A stretch of DNA of 64,000 nt from assembly GCA_023430975.1 (NCBI GenBank), contig JAEYYB010000129.1:62001-126000 (forward strand). The letters are read 5' to 3'. Both the position numbers and the translations under genes were made by a program. The notes below the pieces were generated by a model. The model saw only the letters and a program-made list of their open reading frames with translations. It was not told where the DNA came from and ran no database searches. Positions 36,478 to 44,960 of the stretch are shown in pieces (position 1 is the first letter of the stretch; each line of letters opens with the position of its first letter). Source of the stretch: Bacillota bacterium. Lineage in GTDB: Bacteria > Bacillota > Clostridia > Acetivibrionales > DSM-2933.

Positions 36478-39400
36478 ATGAAAAGTATGAGTTGTGTAAA
36501 AAACAAAAAAACATTAAGTGTCATTGTATTATGGGTGATAATTCTGCTAAGCTTTATGACAGTGGGAATTAATGTTAATGCAGCAATGGCAAAAGGCGAT
36601 AAATGGGTTGGTAACATTATTGCCGGAAGTGTTCCTTCAAACTATATGACATACTGGAACCAGGTAACCCCAGAGAATGGTACCAAGTGGGGAAGTGTTG
36701 AAGGAACCCGTGACAAACTTAGTTGGGGAAATGCAGATACTATTTACAACTATGCACTAAAAAATGGTATACCTTTTAAGTTTCATACACTTGTATGGGG
36801 AAGTCAGTATCCATCATGGATAACTTCTCTCTCAGAAGCAGAACAAAAGGCTGAAGTATTGGAGTGGATACAAGAAGCTGGTAAAAAATATCCTAAATCC
36901 GATTATGTTGATGTTGTAAATGAGCCATTACATTCACCAGCTCCTTTTAGAAATGCTATTGGTGGTGCCGGTTCCACAGGATGGGATTGGATTGTCTGGT
37001 CCTTTGAGCAGGCAAGAGAGGCATTCCCTGATTCAAAACTTCTCATCAATGAATATGGAATAATAAGTGATCCAAATGCAGCAAACAATTATATCAAGAT
37101 AATAAACATTTTAAAGAGTAAAGGATTAATTGATGGCATAGGGATACAATGCCACCAGTTCAACATGGATACTGTATCGGTAAGCACAATGAAAAATGTG
37201 TTAAATATGTTGGGAGCCACAGGCCTACCAATATATGTATCAGAACTTGATATTACAGGAGCAGATGACACTACGCAGCTGAACAGATACAAGGAAAAGT
37301 TCCCGGTCCTGTATGAAAGTCCTTATGTTAAAGGTATAACCCTATGGGGGTATCAATACAAATCTACATGGATAGATAATACCTGGCTTATGAACTCCAG
37401 TGGTGGTGAGCGAGCCGCACTGTCATGGCTGAAGGAATATCTTGCAAATGCGAGTTTGCCATCTGATGGAACACCAACACCTGTGCCTACAGTTGCTCCG
37501 AGATCAGCTTTTTCGCAAATCGAGGCAGAGAGTTTCAATGACCAGTTGGGTATCGAGACTGAAACTTGTAAAGAAGGCGGAGAAGATGTTGGATATATTG
37601 AAAATGGAGATTATGTTGTATATAAAAGCATAGACTTCGGCAATGGTGCAACAAGTTTTGATGCCAGAATAGCAAGTGCCACCAGTGGAGGCAATATTGA
37701 AATAAGACTTGACAGTGTGTCTGGTACTTTGATAGGTACTTGTCCCGTACCATCAACTGGTGATTGGCAAACATATGAGACTGTAAATTGTAGTGTAAGC
37801 AAAGTAACCGGAAAACATGATGTCTATCTGGTATTTACTGGCGGAAGTAGTTATCTTTTTAACATCAACTGGTTTAAATTTAATAATCAGACTGAAGTCC
37901 AAACTCCAACTCCACCAATATCCTCAAACCCTAATTCAACAACAAAAGGGGATCTGAATAATGATGGAGTTATAAACTTAGCTGATGTTGTGCTATTGGC
38001 AAGTGGATTTAATACCGTAAGGGGAGATTCCAAATATGTTGCTTCATATGATTTGAATGATGACGGAGCAATTAACATGTCAGATGTTATAATTATTGCT
38101 GGTAACTTTGGTAAAACTGTTACTGTTTCAACCAATACTCCAACAACTACCAAGGTTGCTACACCTACACCAACAACTGTTTCCCCATCTTCAAACAAAC
38201 CAAGTTACAGGAAAATTGGAAATCCATATTTGCCAGGATGGGAGTATATACCAGATGGAGAGCCCCGTGTATTTGGTGACAGGTTATATGTGTATGGTTC
38301 ACATGATAATGCAAATTCAACAAAATTCTGCGATACAAAATTAAGAGTTTGGTCTGCTCCATTAAATGATCTGACAAATTGGAGAGATGAAGGAGATGTT
38401 TTCCATTCAAAGGCAGATGATGAAGGAATAGATGATCTTTCTTATACTGATAATGATTTATATGCACCAGATGTAGTTGAAAAGGATGGAAAATATTATT
38501 TGTATTATTATGTGGTTGGAGCAGCTGGAGGTGTAGCTGTAAGTGATTCACCAGCAGGCCCATTCAAGTATCTGTCAACATATAAAAATGGTAACGGCCA
38601 GCAATTCCCGGATCCGGGTGTTCTTGTTGATACAGATGGCTCGGTATATATGTATTATGGTTTTCAAGGTTCGTATATGTGTCAGTTAGACCCTAAAGAT
38701 ATGTGTACAATATTGCCTAATACTACTATATCAAATCTTATTTCTACATCAGCACCATTTTATTTCTTTGAAGCAGCTTCAATGCGTAAGGTTGGCAATA
38801 CGTATTATTTGATTTATTCACCAAATAATGCAACCACAACCCTTGCTTATGCAACAAGTTCATCACCTAAAGGCCCGTTTACATATAGGGGTACAATTAT
38901 TAACAGCGGTAAAAATTATCCTGGTGCCAATAACCATGGTTCCATATGTAATATAAATGGTCAGTGGTACATTTTCTATCATAGGATGACAAATAATACA
39001 ATGTATTCAAGAAAAGGTTGTGTAGAGAAGATTAACATTCTGTCAGATGGAAGTATTCCTGAAGTTGAAATGACGTCAATGGGCTTCAGTGAATCATTAA
39101 GTCCGTATCAGGAAAATCCGGCAGATCTTTCCTGCTATCTGACAGGTGGGAATTATAGCACCGAAATAGATAAGGATACACGACCTGTTATAAATAACAA
39201 AAATAACTCTGTCATAGGATTTAAATACTTTGATTTTACTAGAACGACAAGTGCACAAACAACATTTTCAGCAAAAATAAGATATGGAAAAACAGCTGGT
39301 AAAATGGAAATTAGACTTGATAACCCAACATCTGGGACATTGATCGGTACGCTTAATATTGGGTCAAAATCAGGAGATACTAATTGGTATACCATCACAA

Positions 39401-39504
39401 CCGATGTTTCCAATGTTACAGGCTCTCATGCATTATATTTCAGGTTTACAGGGGCTTCATCATCAGACAATATATGTGATATAGCTTCCTTTGAGTTTAA
39501 ATAG
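36478..39504 (+). CDS. Bifunctional cellulosomal GH10-CBM6-dockerin-GH43-CBM6-like enzyme
   Basis: This is a 1008-residue secreted protein. A signal peptide (about 1-36) precedes a GH10 xylanase domain (about 37-325). Its acid/base Glu149 is in VVNEPLH and its nucleophile Glu256 in YVSELDITG. A CBM6 (about 343-472), an internal dockerin (about 490-548) and a Thr-Pro linker follow. A second catalytic domain of GH43 type (about 575-880; WEYIPDGEPRVFGDRLYVYGSHD, FPDPGVLVD, FFEAASMRK) and a C-terminal CBM6-like beta-sandwich (about 885-1008) end it. The protein can combine backbone cutting with xylosidase/arabinofuranosidase trimming. A GH43 in this position may be exo-acting on the products of its own GH10. 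Two start ATGs, 36478 and 36487, are possible. Confidence 0.9.
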   Translation: MKSMSCVKNKKTLSVIVLWVIILLSFMTVGINVNAAMAKGDKWVGNIIAGSVPSNYMTYWNQVTPENGTKWGSVEGTRDKLSWGNADTIYNYALKNGIPFKFHTLVWGSQYPSWITSLSEAEQKAEVLEWIQEAGKKYPKSDYVDVVNEPLHSPAPFRNAIGGAGSTGWDWIVWSFEQAREAFPDSKLLINEYGIISDPNAANNYIKIINILKSKGLIDGIGIQCHQFNMDTVSVSTMKNVLNMLGATGLPIYVSELDITGADDTTQLNRYKEKFPVLYESPYVKGITLWGYQYKSTWIDNTWLMNSSGGERAALSWLKEYLANASLPSDGTPTPVPTVAPRSAFSQIEAESFNDQLGIETETCKEGGEDVGYIENGDYVVYKSIDFGNGATSFDARIASATSGGNIEIRLDSVSGTLIGTCPVPSTGDWQTYETVNCSVSKVTGKHDVYLVFTGGSSYLFNINWFKFNNQTEVQTPTPPISSNPNSTTKGDLNNDGVINLADVVLLASGFNTVRGDSKYVASYDLNDDGAINMSDVIIIAGNFGKTVTVSTNTPTTTKVATPTPTTVSPSSNKPSYRKIGNPYLPGWEYIPDGEPRVFGDRLYVYGSHDNANSTKFCDTKLRVWSAPLNDLTNWRDEGDVFHSKADDEGIDDLSYTDNDLYAPDVVEKDGKYYLYYYVVGAAGGVAVSDSPAGPFKYLSTYKNGNGQQFPDPGVLVDTDGSVYMYYGFQGSYMCQLDPKDMCTILPNTTISNLISTSAPFYFFEAASMRKVGNTYYLIYSPNNATTTLAYATSSSPKGPFTYRGTIINSGKNYPGANNHGSICNINGQWYIFYHRMTNNTMYSRKGCVEKINILSDGSIPEVEMTSMGFSESLSPYQENPADLSCYLTGGNYSTEIDKDTRPVINNKNNSVIGFKYFDFTRTTSAQTTFSAKIRYGKTAGKMEIRLDNPTSGTLIGTLNIGSKSGDTNWYTITTDVSNVTGSHALYFRFTGASSSDNICDIASFEFK

Positions 39505-39928
39505 CATTTGTTTGTAAAAAAAATTAAATTATCGTATTTATTTACATTGAAGATCAAGATTAAATGGATATGAACAAACGATTGACAATAAAATTTGAAG
39601 AAAAGGGGCAGTGTTATATCATATTATAACATTGCCCCTTTTATATCCAATTTTTAATGATTTTTATTTAGTCTTTATATTAAGCCTAGTTATTCCGATA
39701 AATAAATATATTGTTTTTTTCAACCTTGAAGGATTTATATTTGAATCTTATTTTGAAAGGATTGGAATAATAGGGTGAAGATTAAATATCGGTTTAATTT
39801 CCAAATTTACGAAATCATGTTATCATGGCGGTCTGAAAAAGCTTAGAAGATATAAGTATGGTGGAAATAAAAACTTACAGGAATAATTGTTTTCACTGAC
39901 AATCTGCACCAGGAAAGGAAAGCATTCC
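39505..39928 (+). other. Intergenic region before the LacI-kinase gene
   Basis: These 424 bases hold one strong terminator (39601-39642) and otherwise AT-rich sequence with runs of T and A. No open frame with a ribosome site and no clear promoter pair were recognised. AGGAAAGG at 39911-39918 is the ribosome site for the next gene. Confidence 0.5.
39601..39642 (+). terminator. Strong terminator after the GH10-GH43 gene
   Basis: AAAAGGGGCAGTGTTATA pairs with TATAACATTGCCCCTTTT (18 bp with one G-T pair) across a very short loop, ending in TTTTA. It marks the end of the first hydrolase block. The A-run on the 5' side makes it potentially bidirectional. Confidence 0.9.
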
Positions 39929-42067
39929 ATGAACCAGGATAAGCTAAACATTGGCGTAATAACGAGGTTTGCAGAGGCAAATTATTTCGCTAACTTACTT
40001 TATGGTATTCATGAGACTATAAAGCAGCGAAATGCCAATTTGTTTGTAATTAACACTTTCATGATTTACAGATTTTTAAAACCCAAGAGTGACTCGGTAT
40101 ATTTCAATCTGGCTGTTAACCATATGGACGGATGGATTGTATTTTCGGAAGGAGCAAGTAATGAGTATATTGAAACATTACGAAAAACCGGGAAACCAGT
40201 GGTGCTCATTAGCTTTGAACCAGACATCCATAACTGTATTGTTATAAGGGACAGCAGTTTTTATGGGGGCGAAGCTGCTACTGAGCATTTGATTGGGCAT
40301 GGACATAAAAGAATTGCTTTTCTTGGCTGGTTTGAATTATATGATATGGTTGAAAGATTTAAAGGTTATAAGGAAGCCCTTCGGAAGAATGAAATACCCT
40401 TTGATCCGGATTTGGTAATAAAAACCTCAGGGTCTTTAGCACTTTCGGGCAAGCTTGCTATGGAGGAAATCTTACGAAACGGACCAGATTTCACAGCAGT
40501 TTTTTGTGCAAACGATTTACTGGCATTTGGAGTTATGGAAGCAATCAAGGAGGCTGGCTTACGAATACCGGAGGACATAGCTGTTTTTGGATACGATAAC
40601 ACACCACAGGCTAGAAATTCAAGCCCGGGGTTATCCAGTATGCAGCAGAATATATTGGATATAGGAATTACAGCTGCCGAGACTCTACTTAAGATAATTG
40701 GAAGAGAAATAACTACCATCGAGGATGTTTGTGTAAGATCCAGTATTGTTACGAGGGAATCATGCGGCTGTAAGGAGCAAATTAATAGTGAAGCAGAGGC
40801 TACTGTGGAAACTCTTAAGTTAAAAGATGCGGTGATATCACATTTGGAGAGTTATAACGAGAAAAATTTCATTATTGGGTCTCAACTGTTAACATCAAGT
40901 ATTGATGAGATGAAAAAGCTTATGCCTAATATTATAAGCTATTATTCTTGGGAATGCATAGGTTTTTGGGAAGAAAGCGTAAATCAGGAAAAAGAGCTGG
41001 TTATAAAACAGATTATTGATAAAAAATCGAAAACAATTTTAAATCCTGATGTAAAATGTGCTGTTGAGAACTTTCCACCAAAGGAATTTCTGCCGGATTT
41101 GACTGAGTTGGCTTCGGATGATTTGGTCTGGATGATGCCTGTATCAACCAATTCTCAAAATTGGGGCATTATAACATATATTAGCTCTTTTAATAAAGCT
41201 ACTACATTTTTAACATATGACAGTTCAATCGTATTAAATAATTTGCTTGGACTTGCGATTGACCGTGAGGTGGTAAACTCGGAGCTAAAAGAAACACTGG
41301 AAACACTTCAGCAGACTCAGGAACAGCTTATAGAGTCTGAGAAGATGGTTTCACTAGGAAGGCTCGTAGCTGGTGTAGCACATGAAATTAATACTCCAAT
41401 TGGAGTAAGTATCACTGCTTCAACCTTTATTCAAGAGAAATCCATAGAATTGATGGGGTTGTTCCAGTCAGGAAAATTGAAACGTGGAGATTTGGAAAAA
41501 TTTTTTGAATCGTGTATAGAAACACACAGGATTTTGCACCTGAACTTAAGTAAGGCGTCAAACCTTGTAAATAGCTTCAAACAGATAGCGGTAGACCAGT
41601 CTGTTGAGGAAAAAAGGTGGTTTAAATTAAAGGAATATATAAATGAGGTTTTGCTGAGTCTTAATCCAAAACTGAAGAAAACCAATATTACAGTGGTACT
41701 CGAATGTCCGGATGAGCTGGAAATATACTCCTGTCCGGGCGGAATGTCTCAGATAGTGACCAATTTTATTATTAATTCCTTAATTCATGCTTATGATGAT
41801 GGTGATAAAGGGATTATTTCCATAAAAATAGCCAAAGATGGAGAAGAGATCAGCTTTATATACTCCGATGATGGGAAAGGTGTGGAAAAAAGTTATATAA
41901 ACAAGATATTCGATCCCTTTTTTACAACCAAAAGAGGAGCGGGGGGAACGGGACTAGGACTTAATATAGTTTATAATATAGTTACTCATGAATATGGCGG
42001 AAGTATAAGATGTGAGAGCAGTATTGGAAATGGAACTACTTTTATAATTAAGATACCCATAAATTAA
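39929..42067 (+). CDS. Soluble sensor histidine kinase with LacI-type sugar-binding domain
   Basis: This is a 712-residue cytoplasmic protein counted from ATG 39929 after AGGAAAGG; it has no transmembrane segment. An N-terminal LacI/periplasmic-binding-like domain (about 5-275; LNIGVITRF, WIVFSEGAS, RIAFLGWFE, FCANDLLAFGVMEA, AVFGYDN) lacks a DNA-binding helix-turn-helix and ends with the ESCGCKEQ segment. A GAF-like region (about 280-440) and a coiled coil follow. The kinase part has H-box VAHEINTP (His485) and a HATPase domain with DDGKGVE, FDPFFTTK and GTGLGLNIVYN. Clostridial relatives with the same sensor usually end in GGDEF. No response regulator gene adjoins it. It probably senses an intracellular sugar. 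Confidence 0.82.
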   Translation: MNQDKLNIGVITRFAEANYFANLLYGIHETIKQRNANLFVINTFMIYRFLKPKSDSVYFNLAVNHMDGWIVFSEGASNEYIETLRKTGKPVVLISFEPDIHNCIVIRDSSFYGGEAATEHLIGHGHKRIAFLGWFELYDMVERFKGYKEALRKNEIPFDPDLVIKTSGSLALSGKLAMEEILRNGPDFTAVFCANDLLAFGVMEAIKEAGLRIPEDIAVFGYDNTPQARNSSPGLSSMQQNILDIGITAAETLLKIIGREITTIEDVCVRSSIVTRESCGCKEQINSEAEATVETLKLKDAVISHLESYNEKNFIIGSQLLTSSIDEMKKLMPNIISYYSWECIGFWEESVNQEKELVIKQIIDKKSKTILNPDVKCAVENFPPKEFLPDLTELASDDLVWMMPVSTNSQNWGIITYISSFNKATTFLTYDSSIVLNNLLGLAIDREVVNSELKETLETLQQTQEQLIESEKMVSLGRLVAGVAHEINTPIGVSITASTFIQEKSIELMGLFQSGKLKRGDLEKFFESCIETHRILHLNLSKASNLVNSFKQIAVDQSVEEKRWFKLKEYINEVLLSLNPKLKKTNITVVLECPDELEIYSCPGGMSQIVTNFIINSLIHAYDDGDKGIISIKIAKDGEEISFIYSDDGKGVEKSYINKIFDPFFTTKRGAGGTGLGLNIVYNIVTHEYGGSIRCESSIGNGTTFIIKIPIN

Positions 42068-42079
42068 AAGTTTTAATTA

Positions 42080-42133
42080 ATAAAAGCCTCCACCTAAAGA
42101 ATGATAGTGTTCATTAGGGTGGAGGCTTTTATT
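42080..42133. terminator. Bidirectional terminator between convergent genes
   Basis: AATAAAAGCCTCCACC pairs perfectly with GGTGGAGGCTTTTATT around a 22-base loop. T-runs lie on both sides. It serves the kinase gene on the plus strand and the dockerin esterase on the minus strand. Confidence 0.9.
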
Positions 42134-42142
42134 ATATCTTTC

Positions 42143-43330
42143 CTATATAATCGTATTAAATTTAGCTGCAATAATTATTATATCTGATATATTTATTGCT
42201 CCGTCACTATTTAAGTCATATGCTTCAATAAATCCGGTACTGCCTTTTACCGTATTAAATGCTTTGGCTACCAATATAACATCTGACATGTTGATAACCC
42301 CATTATGATCCAAATCAATACTTTTTTCAGCAGTTGGCATTGAAGTAGGCGATAGCGTAGGTGTTGAGGCAGGCTTTGATGTTGGTGTAACTGTCGGAGG
42401 TGTTGTAGGAGAAGTTCTGCAGCGGTCAAAGAAGTTGAAAACGTCCGGTAACACCAGAGGTACCATTCCAGGATGGTCTGCATTAACTTCCTTATATTCA
42501 TTTCTATAACCTTTATTGGTCATCCATGTATTTAATAATCTGCTTGCACTTAACGATGGTGCTTGTGTTCCTTCAGTTATAAAGATTGGCATATTACGTA
42601 CATTATCCCATGGATATCCTGTCTCCTGTACAAATGGTCCAGACATAGGAGCTATAGCCGTCCAGTATTTAGAGTATTTACCTCCGATATACCATGTGCC
42701 TCCACTTCCCATTGAGTGCCCAGTAAGAAATACCGCTCCTGTGTCAATAGGATATTCATTTAGTACAATTTCCAATACATTGATTACGTCCATTTCACTG
42801 AGCTCATTTGTACGTTCACTGTCTGCTGTAACTTGAGCCATAAGTGCAGCCGCTTCAGCCGATTTACCAAATGGAGCAGAAAGCCTTAAAAAGTTTCCAT
42901 ATGCACCAGTATGACCTATCGGTGAGACCAAGATATATCCGTGCTGCATGGCAAGATTGATCATCTGTTTGTTGTTCTGATCCAAATATGAACTCTCGTC
43001 ATTTCCAGCACCATGAAGGAACATAACCAGTGGGAGCTTTGACTTGCCATCCCAGTTTGCCGGAACACAAAGTCGGTAGCGTTCTGTAGTATTGGCTTCC
43101 GAAAAGAAGTAAGTCCTATGCTGATCGCCTTTTGCCTGCCATTGCGAGGAGCTTGGATTGGCTATAGACTTTGCGAGAGTCTGTGATGTTCTTATCTGAG
43201 CTTCGGCATTAATGGTTGTACCAAAAGAAATTGAACGCTCAGATGCAGCCTGAATAAATACAGTAGTAAACATCACTGACAATGTCAGTATTAATAACAG
43301 AGTAAATAAATAACATAGTACTTTTTTCAC
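42143..43330 (-). CDS. Dockerin-bearing CE1-like/PHB-depolymerase-type esterase
   Basis: This is a 395-residue secreted alpha/beta-hydrolase on the minus strand. It starts with GTG after AAGGGAGGT. The signal peptide (about 1-31) is followed by an esterase domain (about 60-322) with LPLVMFLHGAGNDES, nucleophile Ser in LTGHSMGSGGTWY and a probable catalytic His in NADHPGMV. The pattern is of LpqC/polyhydroxybutyrate depolymerase-like esterases, which in polysaccharide loci often act as feruloyl or acetylxylan esterases. A Thr-Pro linker and dockerin (about 337-395) follow. It is the only minus-strand enzyme gene in the window and is divergent from the sugar ABC operon, so the two share a 401-base control region. 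Confidence 0.85.
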   Translation of the reverse strand: MKKVLCYLFTLLLILTLSVMFTTVFIQAASERSISFGTTINAEAQIRTSQTLAKSIANPSSSQWQAKGDQHRTYFFSEANTTERYRLCVPANWDGKSKLPLVMFLHGAGNDESSYLDQNNKQMINLAMQHGYILVSPIGHTGAYGNFLRLSAPFGKSAEAAALMAQVTADSERTNELSEMDVINVLEIVLNEYPIDTGAVFLTGHSMGSGGTWYIGGKYSKYWTAIAPMSGPFVQETGYPWDNVRNMPIFITEGTQAPSLSASRLLNTWMTNKGYRNEYKEVNADHPGMVPLVLPDVFNFFDRCRTSPTTPPTVTPTSKPASTPTLSPTSMPTAEKSIDLDHNGVINMSDVILVAKAFNTVKGSTGFIEAYDLNSDGAINISDIIIIAAKFNTII

Positions 43331-43731
43331 TATTATACTACCTCCCTTAAAATAAATGATAGAAAATACATTCGTTTTTCCTAAGTTACATCAAATAATG
43401 AAACTGCAAAAAAGAATTTTATAGCATTTCATAATAAGATATTCGTTAAAAAATGTTTTTTTGAGTTAGATATTTAAAAATAGCTGCCCTCGGTGTTGCA
43501 AATATTTATGATTGTGTTTTTCAAAACCAATTCGATATATATTTTTTTATGACTAAAGTGAAACTTTCAAAAAAAATCATAACAAAATCATAAAATTTTA
43601 CCCATATTACAATGAAAGAAGTTCATTTAATTAAATTTTCAAACAAGTACCAAAAGAAAGTCCATTTTATAAAATTTTCTATCTCAATATAATAAATATA
43701 TCAGAAAAAAATACTTTTTAGGGGGATTAAT
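43331..43731. promoter_or_regulatory. Divergent control region between esterase and sugar ABC operon
   Basis: This 401-base AT-rich region has no gene. A TATAAT at 43688-43693 is a likely -10 for the binding-protein gene. Two imperfect 19-base direct repeats with palindromic cores (TTTAATTAAATTTTC ending at 43640; TTTTATAAAATTTTC ending at 43679) lie 39 bases apart just before it and could bind the response regulator encoded downstream. GAAACTTTC lies near 43561. Confidence 0.45.
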
Positions 43732-44766
43732 ATGAAATTTACTAAAATCATTAATTTTGCTGTTTGTGCATTGATGACTATTTCATTGGCTGCTTGTGGT
43801 ACATCCACAGATAGTGCCAACTCAAGTCCTGATGGTTCAAAAGGGGTAGCTGATAGTAAAAATACTTCAAAGCAGGTAGTAGTCGGTTTTGCTCAGATAG
43901 GTGCTGAAAGTGAATGGCGCACAGCCAATTCCAAGTCAATTAAAGAGGCATGTGAAGCAGCCGGATTTAAACTTCAATTCTCAGATGCCCAGCAAAAACA
44001 AGAGAATCAGATATCAGCCATAAGATCCTTTATTGCTCAAAAAGTTGATTATATCGCATTGGCACCTATTGTTGAGAGCGGCTGGGACACTATATTAAAA
44101 GAAATTGAAGACTCGAAAATTCCGCTTATACTTGTTGACAGATCGATTAAAACAGCTGATGGTAGCGACAAATATTGGATTACACGTGTAGGAGAAGATT
44201 TTTATAAAGAAGGTAAACAGCTTGCACAGTGGGTAAAAGACAATCAAGAAAAGCTAGGTTTTAAAGATAAAGCAACAGTAAACGTGTATCAGTTGGAAGG
44301 CACTGTTGGATCCGGTGCTGCTGTTGATCGTGGATCTGCTTGGGCAGATACCATGAAAGACACAAAATTTAAGACTAAAAAATCGCAAACCGGTAATTTC
44401 ACTCGGGCAAAAGGCCAGGAAGTTATGGAGTCATGGTTAAAATCCGACAAGGGCAATATTGATCTTGTTTTTGCACATAATGACGACATGGCACTTGGTG
44501 CTATTTCAGCTATGGAAGCTGCTGGGTTGAAACCTGGAGTAGATATCAAAATAGTTTCCATCGATGGCGTAAAAGGTGCATTTGAAGCTATGATAGCAGG
44601 TAAGCTCAATGCTGTTCAGGAATGTTCACCACTGACAGGACCTGTACTTGTACAAACCATTCAAGACCTGGAAGCTGGAAAAGAAGTTCCCAAGCTTAAA
44701 TATGCAGAAGAAAAGTTATTCCCAATGGAAGAAGCAAAAGCTGCTTTGCCTAGCCGCCAGTATTAA
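43732..44766 (+). CDS. YtfQ-like sugar ABC transporter substrate-binding lipoprotein
   Basis: This is a 344-residue exported lipoprotein with a lipobox (ISLAAC, Cys22). The mature part is a periplasmic-binding type I fold close to E. coli YtfQ: VVVGFAQIGAESEWRTANS, QQKQENQISAIRSFIAQKVDYI and FAHNDDMALGAISAMEAAG. YtfQ binds galactofuranose, so a furanose such as L-arabinofuranose released from arabinoxylan is a plausible ligand here; this is inference. It is the first gene of the operon and is separated from the ATPase by a hairpin and a repeat, which probably makes it more abundant than the membrane parts. Confidence 0.88.
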   Translation: MKFTKIINFAVCALMTISLAACGTSTDSANSSPDGSKGVADSKNTSKQVVVGFAQIGAESEWRTANSKSIKEACEAAGFKLQFSDAQQKQENQISAIRSFIAQKVDYIALAPIVESGWDTILKEIEDSKIPLILVDRSIKTADGSDKYWITRVGEDFYKEGKQLAQWVKDNQEKLGFKDKATVNVYQLEGTVGSGAAVDRGSAWADTMKDTKFKTKKSQTGNFTRAKGQEVMESWLKSDKGNIDLVFAHNDDMALGAISAMEAAGLKPGVDIKIVSIDGVKGAFEAMIAGKLNAVQECSPLTGPVLVQTIQDLEAGKEVPKLKYAEEKLFPMEEAKAALPSRQY

Positions 44767-44795
44767 TTTAAAGCACCTCCTATTAAATTGAAATA

Positions 44796-44839
44796 CCACT
44801 CCGTGGAAAGTGCTAATGACCACAGGAGTGGGTTTTCTT
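44796..44839 (+). terminator. Attenuating terminator after the first binding protein
   Basis: CCACTCCGTGG (44796-44806) pairs with CCACAGGAGTGG (44820-44832 region) with one bulge, followed by GTTTTCTTT. It lies between the binding-protein gene and the rest of the transporter, a usual way of lowering expression of the downstream genes. Confidence 0.7.
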
Positions 44840-44860
44840 TAGGTGAAAATTTCGTTATAG

Positions 44861-44942
44861 GTCTAAGAAATTATGGTGTATTCTACACAACAATTTCTCA
44901 CGACAACGACCAAGGTTGTAAAAAATCATTTCATGATTTTTT
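44861..44942 (+). repeat. Dispersed hairpin repeat family B, copy 2
   Basis: GTCTAAGAAATTATGGTGTA begins a 15-bp imperfect hairpin closing with TACACAACAATTTCT. CACGACAAC and an AAGGTTGT spacer follow, then a second hairpin, AAAAAATCAT/ATGATTTTTT, at the 3' end. It sits 19 bases before the ABC ATPase start. Compared with copy 3, both arms of the second hairpin have changed together (ATCAT/ATGAT here, ATCGC/GCGAT there), so pairing is kept. Confidence 0.82.
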
Positions 44943-44960
44943 AGAGGGGAGAAGTGGATA

